39,432 nucleotides of DNA from Acidimicrobiaceae bacterium (GTDB lineage: Bacteria; Actinomycetota; Acidimicrobiia; Acidimicrobiales; Acidimicrobiaceae), in the NCBI GenBank assembly GCA_013044385.1, contig JABEUN010000055.1, positions 1 through 39,432 of the forward strand, given 5' to 3'. Made by a program: the position numbers and the translations under genes. The notes under the pieces are model-generated. The model ran no database searches and was not told the origin of the DNA. It saw only the letters and a program-made list of their open reading frames with translations. The first letter of the stretch is position 1; every line of letters begins with the position of its first letter. This document shows positions 25,408-34,496 of the stretch, one piece after another.

Positions 25408-26475
25408 TCAACTGGGCTTCAGTCTCTGCTTCAGATCGGCGAGAATCGGAACCGGCCCAGGATCTACTCCCGCAAGATCGGCAAGGTAGAGCGAAAGGAA
25501 GTCTCCGGCAATGATCAGGTCGAAGAGTTGGGCAAGATCGCCATCGCCTTCTGCTCGGAACTCGCGGTAGACCGCGACCTTCTTCTCGATCAGCTCTCTA
25601 CCAATCTCGAGTCTCCTATAAACCTGTGGGTGCTCACCGTCATGGCGAAGAGCTACCACTGCGAAATCTCGACCGGTAACCTCTGTCAGTGACTCCCATC
25701 CCGTGATCTCGTTATGGCAGTTCTCTGGGTAGACAGAGTAGAACGCTGGCGACTTTACGTTCTCGTTGATCTGGGTTTTCCAACGCTGCGCAGCAGCGAA
25801 ACCTATCGATCCCGCAGAGTGCATTATGGGAACCTTATTGGTCAACTCTTCGGCCAGTCGCTGGATCGCATTGCCCTCTATTAAAAGTTGATCTCTTCTC
25901 CGCCTCAGCTGAGCGGTAGCTAGATCGATCCAGTGAGTTGCACCTGGGAAAAGACCAATGTCTTCCAGTACGACGAGCGGAGGGATAGATAATGCTCCAA
26001 TAGCTGCTCGCGGCTGAGGTATATCCATAGGCACCCTGAGCAGCGGGATGGCAAAGTCATCAGCGAACTTCGCGAGCTCTCCCCCGGTGGTGACGGCAAC
26101 TATAAAAGCGCCCTGCTCGTGCGCCAGTTGCGCTGCTTCGAGGGTCTCCTCGGTGTCCCCGGAGAAGGAGATTGCAAATACAAGTGTCCCATTCGATACG
26201 AATGCGGGAAGGTTATAGCTCTTGACCACCGTCACTGGGACCGGCATGAAAGGTGCGGCGGCTGCGATAAGAACGTCACCTGCGATACCGCTACCACCCA
26301 TGCCCAGGACGACGATGTTCTCGACCTCCTGCCTCTTCGGCAAACCACCAAGCGCGTTCGCCTGGATCTCTGCCTGTGCAACCTGCTCAGGCAGTGACGC
26401 GGTCGCTCCCCAGATGTCCAAACTGTCGACTTTGCTACTCAAGCTCACCTCTCTGGGAACTATTTTGATCGGCAA
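25408..26475 (-). CDS. SIS-domain phosphosugar isomerase (bifunctional phosphoglucose/phosphomannose isomerase type)
   Basis: Likely interconverts fructose-6-phosphate with glucose-6-phosphate and/or mannose-6-phosphate. The first SIS subdomain has VLGMGGSGIAGDVL and FAISFSGDTEETLEAA; the second has the AGSIGFAAAQRWKTQINEN stretch and the ENCHNEITGWE block typical of the bifunctional PGI/PMI family, with the glutamate and histidine expected in the active site. Its position near phosphomannomutase matches the SIS-domain gene next to manB in mycobacteria, whose catalytic role is less certain. The outermost start is TTG 26475, but GTG 26448 or TTG 26442 (GAGAGG five bases upstream) give a more family-like N-terminus of about 344-346 residues. 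Confidence 0.85.
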   Translation of the reverse strand: MPIKIVPREVSLSSKVDSLDIWGATASLPEQVAQAEIQANALGGLPKRQEVENIVVLGMGGSGIAGDVLIAAAAPFMPVPVTVVKSYNLPAFVSNGTLVFAISFSGDTEETLEAAQLAHEQGAFIVAVTTGGELAKFADDFAIPLLRVPMDIPQPRAAIGALSIPPLVVLEDIGLFPGATHWIDLATAQLRRRRDQLLIEGNAIQRLAEELTNKVPIMHSAGSIGFAAAQRWKTQINENVKSPAFYSVYPENCHNEITGWESLTEVTGRDFAVVALRHDGEHPQVYRRLEIGRELIEKKVAVYREFRAEGDGDLAQLFDLIIAGDFLSLYLADLAGVDPGPVPILADLKQRLKPS

Positions 26476-26595
26476 TCAAGATACCGGATGGAACTCGTCA
26501 TTGTACTGGTCAGATCCGAGAGCATCCAATATGCTAGGACCAAACACGATCGATTGCCTAGGTTTTGCGATTAATGAGGGTAACTCAAGAATTGA

Positions 26596-26814
26596 CTACA
26601 AATGACCAAGCTCGCTATGCAGTCGATCGAGTTCCGCCGCTTCGGATTCGTCGAGCACAATAGCCGAGTCAGCCAGCAATACCGGGATCCCGTCCTCGAT
26701 CGGATACTTACGTCGAAGCCTAGGGTTGTATAGAAAACCCTGCTCTTGGAAGTCCCAAAGGGGACCCTTGTCTACTGGGCACGCCAGAATCTCGAACAGT
26801 TCTTTGGAAATCAC
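26596..26814 (-). CDS. Trm112-like / UPF0434 small protein
   Basis: A 72-residue protein of the Trm112/YcaR family. It has LFEILACPVDKGPLW at the start and the family core YNPRLRRKYPIEDGIPVLL at about 29-47. Only one cysteine remains (residue 12) of the zinc-binding set in the Gram-negative and eukaryotic members, which I recall as usual for actinobacterial homologues. Trm112 proteins can act as partners of methyltransferases, but no such partner is evident here. It begins at GTG 26814 in a 4-base GTGA overlap with the phosphomannomutase stop, so it is translationally coupled to that gene. Confidence 0.88.
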   Translation of the reverse strand: MISKELFEILACPVDKGPLWDFQEQGFLYNPRLRRKYPIEDGIPVLLADSAIVLDESEAAELDRLHSELGHL

Positions 26815-28178
26815 TTCGCTTCACTCCCCGAATCGGCTTTAGATATGACCGCTAGCACTTCGGACAGCTTCGACGCTACTTCCACTGAGTTCCTTGCTTC
26901 CAAGTTGAGACGTAGAAGCGGCTCAGTATTAGACGGTCTGACGTTGAACCACCAGTCACCAAGGTCCACAGTCAATCCGTCCAGACGATCCATTTCACCC
27001 CTGTCGCGATACGCGTTCTCGATAAAGGCGATCACCTTACCGGAATCCCTTACCTTGGTGTTCACCTCACCGGAATCGGAGTACAACTCAAGAGGTTCTC
27101 TCAGTTTCGACAAGGGAACATCCGAATTGGAGACCACCTGAAGTACTGTGAGTGCGGCAATCATGCCGCTATCGGCACGGTAGTTGTCCCTGAAGTAGTA
27201 GTGACCGGAGTGCTCGCCGCCAAAGACCGCACCTGTCTCAGCCATTCTTGCTTTGATGAAGCTGTGTCCGACTCTCGTCCTTACGGGCTTACCTTTTGCC
27301 TTTGTGATCAGCTCCGGAACGGCTTTCGAACAGATCAGGTTGTATAAAACAGTTGATCCGGGGTTGCGATCCAGTAATGCCTTGGCTACCAATGAGGTGG
27401 TCAGTGACCCAGATAGAGGAGCCGACTTGTCATCGACAAGGAACACTCTGTCGGCATCTCCATCGAAGGCCAACCCCACGTCCGCCCGTTCTGCAAGCAC
27501 CGTCGCCTTGAGATCAACTAGATTCTCGGGCTGGATCGGATCCGCCGGGTGGTTGGGAAAACTACCGTCCAACTCCGGGTAAAGGACCTTCAATTTGAAT
27601 GGAAGTGCCTCGAATGCGGCTGGCACAACTAGGCCGCCCATCCCGTTTGCCGTATCGGCCACTACAGAAAGTGGCCGCAGGTGATCGATGTCGATGAAGC
27701 TGTGGACATGGCTTACGAATCGATCGAGGATATCCTCTTTCCGGTTACGAGTCAGCGAACCCGAGATTGCTAACCGACCTTCGGAAAACTCAATTGCCAG
27801 CTCGCGAATCTCACTTAGTCCGCTGTCGGAACTGATCGGAGCGGCCCCTCTGTTGCAGAGCTTGATTCCGTTGTACTGGGCCGGGTTGTGAGACGCAGTA
27901 AACATTGCCCCAGGTAGGTCGAAGACCCCGGAGGCGAAGTAGAGCATGTCCGTTGAGCAAAGTCCGATCTCTACAACACCAACTCCTTGAGAGTTGAGGC
28001 CCTCTACAAAAGCAGCCACCAGCTCGGGACTGGTCTCGCGCATATCCTGCCCGACAACCACGTCGCCGCCACCGATGAATGCACCAAAGCCCGCACCAAT
28101 AGCCCTTGCAGTACCTGTATTCAGCTCATCAGGGACTATTCCTCTGATGTCATAGGCCTTGAAGATCGAACCATCCAT
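26811..28178 (-). CDS. manB: Phosphomannomutase / phosphoglucomutase
   Basis: Moves the phosphate between C6 and C1 of mannose or glucose and supplies precursors for GDP-mannose and glycans. The alpha-D-phosphohexomutase motifs are complete: phosphoserine loop TASHNP with S96 (94-99), metal loop DGDADR (239-244), sugar-binding GEHSGH (321-326) and phosphate-binding RPSNTEP near the C-terminus. The GEHSG motif suits a PMM/PGM with dual use. ATG 28178 is chosen because MDGSIFKAYDIRG is the normal start of this family, giving 455 residues; the frame is open to 28250. It heads the Trm112-like and isomerase genes, and follows the GT-C-like membrane protein. Confidence 0.93.
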   Translation of the reverse strand: MDGSIFKAYDIRGIVPDELNTGTARAIGAGFGAFIGGGDVVVGQDMRETSPELVAAFVEGLNSQGVGVVEIGLCSTDMLYFASGVFDLPGAMFTASHNPAQYNGIKLCNRGAAPISSDSGLSEIRELAIEFSEGRLAISGSLTRNRKEDILDRFVSHVHSFIDIDHLRPLSVVADTANGMGGLVVPAAFEALPFKLKVLYPELDGSFPNHPADPIQPENLVDLKATVLAERADVGLAFDGDADRVFLVDDKSAPLSGSLTTSLVAKALLDRNPGSTVLYNLICSKAVPELITKAKGKPVRTRVGHSFIKARMAETGAVFGGEHSGHYYFRDNYRADSGMIAALTVLQVVSNSDVPLSKLREPLELYSDSGEVNTKVRDSGKVIAFIENAYRDRGEMDRLDGLTVDLGDWWFNVRPSNTEPLLRLNLEARNSVEVASKLSEVLAVISKADSGSEAK

Positions 28179-28316
28179 CTTCCAAATGAACCTCTCTGAC
28201 CTTCCGGTCAACGAATTCTCCGCCGTCTCGGCGCCAGAACACCATCCCAATGGCGTAGCAGCTAAACCTCAACCGCGCCCGCCTCACCCTATCAGGCAGA
28301 GATACGGATCTTTCAC

Positions 28317-30782
28317 TTATTGCTCCATTCCGACAGCGGGGGTCCGATGACGCCTTGGACGCAACGGTAGAATCAGGAACCCCACGACGATCACCAACGT
28401 TCCGATCGTTATTAAGTCCGAGACCTTCTCCACAGCCGATACGCCGTAATACATGCGGACGTGTGTGGTGGTCGGGACTACGACCATGAGGTTAGGGGAG
28501 ACCCTATAAGGACCAGATGCTCCTTGCACTTTCCAGTCAGGGAAGTAGGAAGTCTTGACGTATACGGGAACACCGACCCGCGAAACGTCGAAAGTGATAG
28601 TCGATGCTGTGGTTTTGATTGCTGAGACAGTATTGCTTGGCAAGGGTATCTCGGGTGCCTTGACAGACTTCGGGGAGACCCGCGGCCAATTCGCAGGTCC
28701 AGACGCCGCACGCAATACTTGCCACTCGGCCGGGTTCTGATACCAAGCCACCGAGCTGTTGAGCCAAGCGACTCTTGAATTCGAATTAGGGCTCAGTACC
28801 GCTGGTAGATACTTCAGCGGAGCCACCTGAGCCGAATTCTTCACTAAGTAGATGTTCCAGACACGGGTATTTGCAATAGACGAAGCAGCCGGTCCAGCTG
28901 GTCCTACCTGCCTTATCAGTTTCAGATTCGGGTCAGAATTCGCCGCCGACACTACTGCTGGGGTATAGGCCATGAAGTAGCGAACCCCAAGCATCTGGAG
29001 GTGCTCTACTCCCAAAGGCACATTGAGTCCGGCATATGGCAATCCCGACATCGCGTCTGACGGTGCAGCTGAGAGTTCAGACTGGTTCAGAAAATGGTAA
29101 GGCGTAGTTGCTGATGACTCGAAGAAAAGCCCCTCCATCGAGTCGATGCAGTTGTTGGTCCAATACGGAAGGAGCATTAAAGCCATTGGGGTACCGAAGG
29201 CATTCTCCTCCGCGTTGTACTCCCACATCGCCCGACCGCATCCGTAGTTGGTTCCGACATTTTTCATCGCAGCCATGATTGCCGAGTACTCGGGCCAAGC
29301 AGCCTTGCCCTCATAGCCGGAGTAGTTCCATTGGACCCAGTCAGGAAGGAAAGATCTAGACACCTTCGCAACAGGTGCCCACTGAGGAGTCCCGAAGTAG
29401 GGAAATGCAATACCAACCACTGCGATAATTGCGACAAGTAGGGTGAACAGTACTCGAAAGATCAACTCGGAGCGACCCGTTATCGTTCCAATCCCAGGCG
29501 GTCCAGAAACGGTGCTCGGCACGTCATGAGAGTAGGAATCGTCGATATCGTCATATGAATAACTTTGACCAACCTGTGTCGGAGGTGCCAGATAAGAACC
29601 AGCACTGGAGGCATCTAAAACACCGCCTCGCAACCCGTCCTCAAGTAACGCGCCACTTGAATACTTCTGCCCTATCAAGGCAAGCTGGGCAGCCCAAACG
29701 ACACTTTTGACCAGTCCATATGCGCCAATTCCGGCGAGGAGATAGATACATAAAGTCCAGAATGGAAGTGCTCTCGCATTATAGATTGCGCTGTTGGGCA
29801 TAATTATGAACGCCAAGGCGCTCAGAACCGCACCCAGTGACAAGGTAATCCCGAACCAACTCTTTTTTGCAATCGACCAGACGACTCCCACGAGTGCAAG
29901 CAGGATCCATGGCATTAGGGTCGTAGGAAGAAGATTGAGGCTGTATTGAGTGACCTTCTCCCATCCCATCGACGATGAGTATTGGAGAAAGGCAGCAAAC
30001 GGTACGATCCAAAACGCGATCACCCCAATGCCTATAACTCCGACGATCGCTAGACGGAGGAATTCCCTGCCATCCCTTCGAACCAATACATAGATCAAGG
30101 CGAAAGCGGCGACGAAGATTGCCGGCAGTATGTGTGCAAGCGCACAGAGTCCATAGAGCACGCCGGCTAGGACCGAGCGGCGCCTGCTACTTAGGCCACG
30201 CATGACCACGGCGACGAAGAAAAGGCCGATAGATAAGGAGAGCGAAAATGAGAACTCCCCTGCAAGCGTGGACGCTATATTTCCGCCGTCAATGGTGTAG
30301 CTGGTATTGAGGAGGTACTCAAGGGAGAAAATTGAGAGAACAGCCGAAAGGGGACTCGACAGACGACCGGCCTTGGCAAGTGCAAAGACGGCAAAGGGCA
30401 ACATCAATGAGCCCGACACGGTAACCAACTTGAACGCCACTCCATAGGAGAGCACGGTGTTCAAGAGTGCTACAAGCAGGCTTGGCAGGGGAAAGTAGAA
30501 TGTGAGGATCGGATATCCGTCGTACCATTGAGGAGACCAGCCAGTAATCCTTAAGTGCGGCAAGAGGTTGTGCTCTACAAAGTAGGGCACCATGAAATGG
30601 GCACCCGTATCGCCACCAGCCGTTGTGGTATTCGCAAATAGTAACTTGGGATCCAGCTGGATAAATACGAATACAGATATCAGAACCGGGACCAGCCACC
30701 ACCAATCGAAGTGGTTATGGACCTCCGCAATTTCTGGATCTCCCTCTACAGCAGAGATCCTTTCCGTCGTCAGAACCGACAC
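28317..30782 (-). CDS. Large multi-pass membrane protein, PTPS-related domain / GT-C-like fold
   Basis: An 821-residue membrane protein. A first helix near residues 28-43 is followed by an acidic loop GDTGAH, then SPQWYDGYPILTFYFPLPS, which resembles the '6-pyruvoyl-tetrahydropterin synthase-related' membrane domain and the catalytic loop region of GT-C glycosyltransferases. About eleven to thirteen hydrophobic helices follow. A long hydrophilic section (about 480-780) contains an RVWNIYLV stretch and is probably extracytoplasmic. A final helix near 788-808 leads to a basic tail. The start is GTG 30782 with AGGGGGG just upstream. Position next to mannose/glucose phosphate enzymes suggests cell-envelope glycan assembly; this is inference. 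Confidence 0.8.
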   Translation of the reverse strand: MSVLTTERISAVEGDPEIAEVHNHFDWWWLVPVLISVFVFIQLDPKLLFANTTTAGGDTGAHFMVPYFVEHNLLPHLRITGWSPQWYDGYPILTFYFPLPSLLVALLNTVLSYGVAFKLVTVSGSLMLPFAVFALAKAGRLSSPLSAVLSIFSLEYLLNTSYTIDGGNIASTLAGEFSFSLSLSIGLFFVAVVMRGLSSRRRSVLAGVLYGLCALAHILPAIFVAAFALIYVLVRRDGREFLRLAIVGVIGIGVIAFWIVPFAAFLQYSSSMGWEKVTQYSLNLLPTTLMPWILLALVGVVWSIAKKSWFGITLSLGAVLSALAFIIMPNSAIYNARALPFWTLCIYLLAGIGAYGLVKSVVWAAQLALIGQKYSSGALLEDGLRGGVLDASSAGSYLAPPTQVGQSYSYDDIDDSYSHDVPSTVSGPPGIGTITGRSELIFRVLFTLLVAIIAVVGIAFPYFGTPQWAPVAKVSRSFLPDWVQWNYSGYEGKAAWPEYSAIMAAMKNVGTNYGCGRAMWEYNAEENAFGTPMALMLLPYWTNNCIDSMEGLFFESSATTPYHFLNQSELSAAPSDAMSGLPYAGLNVPLGVEHLQMLGVRYFMAYTPAVVSAANSDPNLKLIRQVGPAGPAASSIANTRVWNIYLVKNSAQVAPLKYLPAVLSPNSNSRVAWLNSSVAWYQNPAEWQVLRAASGPANWPRVSPKSVKAPEIPLPSNTVSAIKTTASTITFDVSRVGVPVYVKTSYFPDWKVQGASGPYRVSPNLMVVVPTTTHVRMYYGVSAVEKVSDLITIGTLVIVVGFLILPLRPRRHRTPAVGMEQ

Positions 30783-30802
30783 AACCCCCCTAAAGCAGTC
30801 AC

Positions 30803-30823
30803 GACCTTGAAGGTCAGACCTTC
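30803..30823. repeat. Alternating direct/inverted repeat forming two exclusive hairpins
   Basis: GACCTT (30803-30808), AAGGTC (30810-30815) and GACCTT (30817-30822) follow each other. The middle copy can pair with either neighbour: a 5-base stem on the left or a 6-base stem (with G30809 and C30823) on the right. It lies in the leader of the membrane protein, about 20 bases before its start. Confidence 0.4.
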
Positions 30824-30871
30824 GTGGTTCACCTTACCAGAGGTAGTTATAAGGGGATGACCCTGGGGTAG

Positions 30872-31039
30872 CTAGCGCTTGGAAGCCGCCTCAAGAATGC
30901 CGGTAACAGCCATCTCCACGCCGTCTTTGGTCCAACTCCTACTATCGCAGATAGAGCAGCTCTTCATCACGACGACGTGCGAATTTACCACGAGACGAAC
31001 CTCGACCACCGTTGATTCGTTGCATACCGAGCACCTCAT
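30872..31039 (-). CDS. Small zinc-ribbon protein (55 residues, two CxxC knuckles)
   Basis: The frame runs ATG 31039 to TAG 30872. The protein has CSVC at residues 3-6 and CSIC at 28-31, separated by a beta-like VVEVRLVVNSHVVVMKS stretch, followed by DSRSWTKDG and a helical end (MAVTGILEAASKR). This fits a single treble-clef or zinc-ribbon fold. GAGG lies seven bases before the ATG, a good ribosome-binding site, and an in-frame stop lies just upstream, which fixes the start. Small zinc-ribbon proteins of this build occur in actinobacteria without a known function. It sits between the CPBP protease and the GT-C-like protein on the same strand. Confidence 0.82.
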   Translation of the reverse strand: MRCSVCNESTVVEVRLVVNSHVVVMKSCSICDSRSWTKDGVEMAVTGILEAASKR

Positions 31040-31216
31040 ATTGATGCCTCACTCCCAAAGCCCCACGTTCCGATCCACCCATGTACGGAACCGGATTAAG
31101 CATCGGCACAGAATGACAATCTCTTTAGGATGTTCTTATCTTCAATTTAAGTTCAGACGCCTTTGAACAAGATGACCCGGCAATTCACCCGACCAATAAC
31201 GAGCAGCAGAGTCTAC

Positions 31217-32038
31217 TCAGCGATGAACTAGAGCAACGAAACTCACCAAATTGAAGCTTGCGTGGGCAAAGACAGTTGCCCCGATCCGGCCCGACCTTGC
31301 GGCCATGTAGCCGAGGATTAGACCAAGGGCAAAGAGGCCAAAACTCTGGAGACCCTCTAGGTGGGCAACTGTAAAGAGGAGGGCGCTACCCACTACGGCG
31401 ACAAATGTCGAAGCGCGGCCGCCGAAAGCGGATGTCCGTCCTAGCAGACTGCGAAGCACCAAGCCCCTAAAGAATATCTCCTCCACCAATGGCGCCCCAA
31501 TTACGATGAGAAAGCCCACCAGGACAGTACTCGCACCTTGACCCGCATTAACTAGATTCTGGGCTGGTGCCGACAGATTTCGGATCGAGCTTCCAGTAAG
31601 AGTCTGATAGATGAGATAGATCAAGGGGACCAGAAGTAGTTGTCCTGCGACACCAACAATTGACCCCACAATCACATCCGAGGCACGAAAGTAGAGGCCC
31701 AAATCCTTCTTAAGCGATCCAGTTCCCCAATGCCTACTGCAGAAGTAGCTGCCCCCGAGGAGCACGACCCACAGCCCCGCGAGGTCTCCAAAAAGTTCCA
31801 CCGCAGATAAGTTGCTCGTCGCAATAGAACTCGACGATCCGGAAACGTACGACGCCAAGTCAAGACCTATCAACGAGCCGACAATCGCCAAAGCGAAAAT
31901 AAGCACGGGCACTAGAACTGGCACCTTTATTGCCACGGCCCGCCCCAACACCGCGTCGCCGGTGCCAGATCCTTGACCTTCCTCGGGGCTATCCCCGTGC
32001 GGCGTCACCTCATGCATTGGTTCATCGTGATTATCCAC
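31217..32038 (-). CDS. CPBP-family intramembrane metalloprotease
   Basis: A polytopic membrane protein of the CPBP (Abi/Rce1-like) family. The hydrophilic N-terminus of about 35 residues is rich in Asp, Glu and Gly. Hydrophobic helices follow from about residue 38. The putative metal/catalytic motifs are EEIFFR (186-191), the FTVAHLEG histidine H226, and HASFN with H259 and N263, in the order expected for the family. The start is GTG 32038 with GAGG close upstream; an ATG seven codons further in is an alternative. It diverges from ftsH, so both membrane proteases share a promoter region. The substrate is unknown; family members range from prenyl-protein proteases to bacteriocin immunity factors. 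Confidence 0.88.
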   Translation of the reverse strand: MDNHDEPMHEVTPHGDSPEEGQGSGTGDAVLGRAVAIKVPVLVPVLIFALAIVGSLIGLDLASYVSGSSSSIATSNLSAVELFGDLAGLWVVLLGGSYFCSRHWGTGSLKKDLGLYFRASDVIVGSIVGVAGQLLLVPLIYLIYQTLTGSSIRNLSAPAQNLVNAGQGASTVLVGFLIVIGAPLVEEIFFRGLVLRSLLGRTSAFGGRASTFVAVVGSALLFTVAHLEGLQSFGLFALGLILGYMAARSGRIGATVFAHASFNLVSFVALVHR

Positions 32039-32170
32039 TACCTCAAACTAGTTCGATAGCCAACACGCCTAACTGCAAGGCAAATCACAATTCACGCCGA
32101 ACCTTGGACTTTGCTGGGACTATACGTCGATTCAAACGCTTATTTCCTCAGTTCGCCTAGCATTGGCGGA

Positions 32171-34120
32171 ATGAGTCGTCAAGCGCCAGATCTACGCCCG
32201 GGTAAGGCAAGCAAGCCCCAGAGTTCACCAGACCAATCTTGGCGGTGGATTGTTGCAGTACTAGTTATAACACTTGGGGTCGGCCTGCTCTACTCGGTAC
32301 TATTCTCCAAGCCCGCCCAGCAACAGCTGAACTACAACACCTTCCTGAAGGATGTCAATTCTCAGCAGGTGGCCAGTGCAACTGTTGACAATTCGACCGG
32401 CCTGATCACCGGAAACCTCACCAACGGTGCTACCTATTCCGTCTCTGGCCCTCAACCGCTTGTCAGCAGTGATGTTCAGACCCTCGAAAAGGGGGTCCCC
32501 GACCTCAAGTTCATCACGCCACAGCAGGGTCTACTGAATTCGCTCCTCTTTTACCTACTACCGGTTGGACTTTTCCTTGCAGTGTTGATCTGGTTCAACC
32601 GTAGGGCTCAGGGTCAGATGTCTGGCATTATGTCCATCGGAAAGTCGAGAGCCCGCGTATATTCCAGCGAGCGCCCCAAAACAACTTTTGACGATGTTGC
32701 CGGCTACAACTCCGTAAAAAAGGAGATCAAAGAAGTCGTTGACTTCTTGAGGAATCCTGGCCGCTTCAAAGAGATCGGAGCGCATATACCAAAAGGCGTT
32801 CTACTCGTAGGACCTCCCGGAACTGGTAAGACCCTTCTCGCAAGGGCCGTTGCCGGCGAGGCAGGGGTGCCATTCCTATCGGTAAGCGGATCAGACTTCA
32901 TGGAAATGTTCGTTGGTGTGGGTGCCTCACGAGTTCGTGATCTCTTCCAGACCGCTCGCAAGCAGGCTCCGGCCATCATCTTCATCGACGAGATCGACTC
33001 AATCGGAAGAAAGCGTGGGGCCGGCCTTGGTGGCGGTCACGACGAGCGTGAGCAGACACTGAACCAGATGCTCTCCGAAATGGACGGTTTCGATACCGCC
33101 GAGGGAGTCGTGATCATGGCAGCGACCAACCGACCCGACATCCTCGACCCGGCACTGCTGCGGCCTGGTCGGTTCGATCGACAGGTTGTGGTTCCATTGC
33201 CCGACCTTGAGGAGCGCCTGCCGATACTGAAAGTGCACTGCCGAGGCAAGAAGATCGGCGAAGATGTCGATCTTGAGATAGTCGCCCGCGGCACACCTGG
33301 CATGTCGGGTGCCGACCTTGAGAATCTCGTCAACGAAGCCGCTCTCCACGCTGTTCGACGTGGTTCAGCGGAGATCGCAATGGCAGACTTCGAAGCTGCG
33401 CGAGATCGCGTGCTAATGGGACAGAGTCGCGATTCCATGGTGCTGTCGGACGAAGAAAAAGAGAGGGTGGCATACCACGAAGGCGGACACGCGGTGCTTG
33501 CCTATATCCTCCCCTATGCCGACCCAGTTCACAAGGTAACCATCCTTCCTACTGGAATGGCATTAGGGGTCACCCAACAGCTCCCACTTCAAGAGAGGCA
33601 CATCTACCCCCGTGAGTACATCGAGGACAGCCTTGCGGTGAGGATGGGTGGGCGAGTCGCTGAACTCATCATCTATGGTGACCTATCGACTGGTGCGAAC
33701 AACGACCTCGTCGGCAATACCGAACTAGCGCGCAAAATGGTGCGAGAGTGGGGCATGTCAGACCGAATTGGTCCAATGGCATGGGGCTCCCAAGGAATGG
33801 TATTCCTGGGCGAGGACCTGATGCACTCTAGGGACTACTCGGAAGATACCTCAAGGGTGATCGACGAAGAGGTCGAGAGAATTCTTCGAGAGCAGGAGGA
33901 GCGTGCCACCGAACTCCTTGTCCTGCACAAGGAAGGTCTAAAGAAGGTGGCTCACTCTCTTTTGGAGTCGGAGACGGTTGACGGCGCCGCTGTGGGCAGA
34001 ATGATCGACGAGGCATTTGGCAAGCCAGTACACCCGGGTGGCATCAAGCGTGCGATTGTTCCCAGGCTCGACCAAGGCAACGCCTTAGACTCAGACGAAC
34101 TCAATCGGTCTGATCAGTAG
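32171..34120 (+). CDS. ftsH: FtsH, ATP-dependent membrane zinc metalloprotease
   Basis: A membrane-anchored AAA+ protease that degrades misfolded membrane proteins and regulators. Two helices (about 26-45 and 122-141) flank a small extracytoplasmic domain. The AAA module has Walker A GPPGTGKT (214-221), pore-region [11 protein letters not shown], Walker B FIDEID (271-276) and the second region of homology ATNRPDILD...RPGRFDR. The zinc site is HEGGH (436-440). The C-terminus is short. ATG 32171 is preferred (649 residues) over the outer TTG 32111, because the additional residues are not FtsH-like; its ribosome-binding site GGCGGA is weak. It diverges from the CPBP protease gene. Confidence 0.96.
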   Translation: MSRQAPDLRPGKASKPQSSPDQSWRWIVAVLVITLGVGLLYSVLFSKPAQQQLNYNTFLKDVNSQQVASATVDNSTGLITGNLTNGATYSVSGPQPLVSSDVQTLEKGVPDLKFITPQQGLLNSLLFYLLPVGLFLAVLIWFNRRAQGQMSGIMSIGKSRARVYSSERPKTTFDDVAGYNSVKKEIKEVVDFLRNPGRFKEIGAHIPKGVLLVGPPGTGKTLLARAVAGEAGVPFLSVSGSDFMEMFVGVGASRVRDLFQTARKQAPAIIFIDEIDSIGRKRGAGLGGGHDEREQTLNQMLSEMDGFDTAEGVVIMAATNRPDILDPALLRPGRFDRQVVVPLPDLEERLPILKVHCRGKKIGEDVDLEIVARGTPGMSGADLENLVNEAALHAVRRGSAEIAMADFEAARDRVLMGQSRDSMVLSDEEKERVAYHEGGHAVLAYILPYADPVHKVTILPTGMALGVTQQLPLQERHIYPREYIEDSLAVRMGGRVAELIIYGDLSTGANNDLVGNTELARKMVREWGMSDRIGPMAWGSQGMVFLGEDLMHSRDYSEDTSRVIDEEVERILREQEERATELLVLHKEGLKKVAHSLLESETVDGAAVGRMIDEAFGKPVHPGGIKRAIVPRLDQGNALDSDELNRSDQ

Positions 34121-34216
34121 ATCGATTCCGCTCTCGGGGTTGGTCACCGAAAGTCCATCGTGTTGCTCGATTTGGACCACAACAGTTCTGTCACAGGTGC
34201 AGGTAATAGTTAGTGC

Positions 34217-34378
34217 ATGACGGTAAAGCAGTTGCGAATAATCGAGGAATCCAGTGATGGTGCTGAGGTAGTGACCTACAGGAAACTGGATGAACGCACT
34301 CGGCGGATCGGGATCAACGGAGTGAGAAGGGCTAGGGCGGCCATGTACGCTTCCAACTCGGTGGCAAAAGGAGCCTGA
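34217..34378 (+). CDS. Possible small protein, 53 residues
   Basis: The frame runs ATG 34217 to TGA 34376-34378, with an in-frame TAG six bases above the ATG. The product is basic and hydrophilic: a beta-like first half (VKQLRIIEESSDGAEVVTYRKL) followed by an Arg-rich helix-like half (RTRRIGINGVRRARAAMYAS). Codon choice looks like that of neighbouring genes. The ribosome-binding site is poor, with the nearest AGG about 14 bases upstream. No family is recognised. It lies between ftsH and the YdjC-like gene, in the same direction as both. It could be a spurious ORF. Confidence 0.4.
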   Translation: MTVKQLRIIEESSDGAEVVTYRKLDERTRRIGINGVRRARAAMYASNSVAKGA

Positions 34379-34496
34379 GCCGGAAGTTTACTAGAAATCA
34401 ACCAGCCGCATTCCAGACCACTTCGCCTTGAGGCAGATCGACCTAAGATCGAATCAAGCTCGTTAAGAGATCTGATCCTTTACCAGTAGGAGCGGT
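34379..34496. other. Intergenic region upstream of the YdjC-like gene
   Basis: Two copies of AGATCGA separated by four bases lie near 34436-34453, and CAGATC/GATCTG flank the same area. These could be regulator half-sites. No promoter boxes or terminator can be placed with confidence. Confidence 0.25.

Noticed and set aside
30879-31166. 95-codon plus-strand ORF
   Set aside because: It is antisense to the better supported zinc-ribbon gene, has no ribosome-binding site and a random-looking His/Thr/Arg-rich product.
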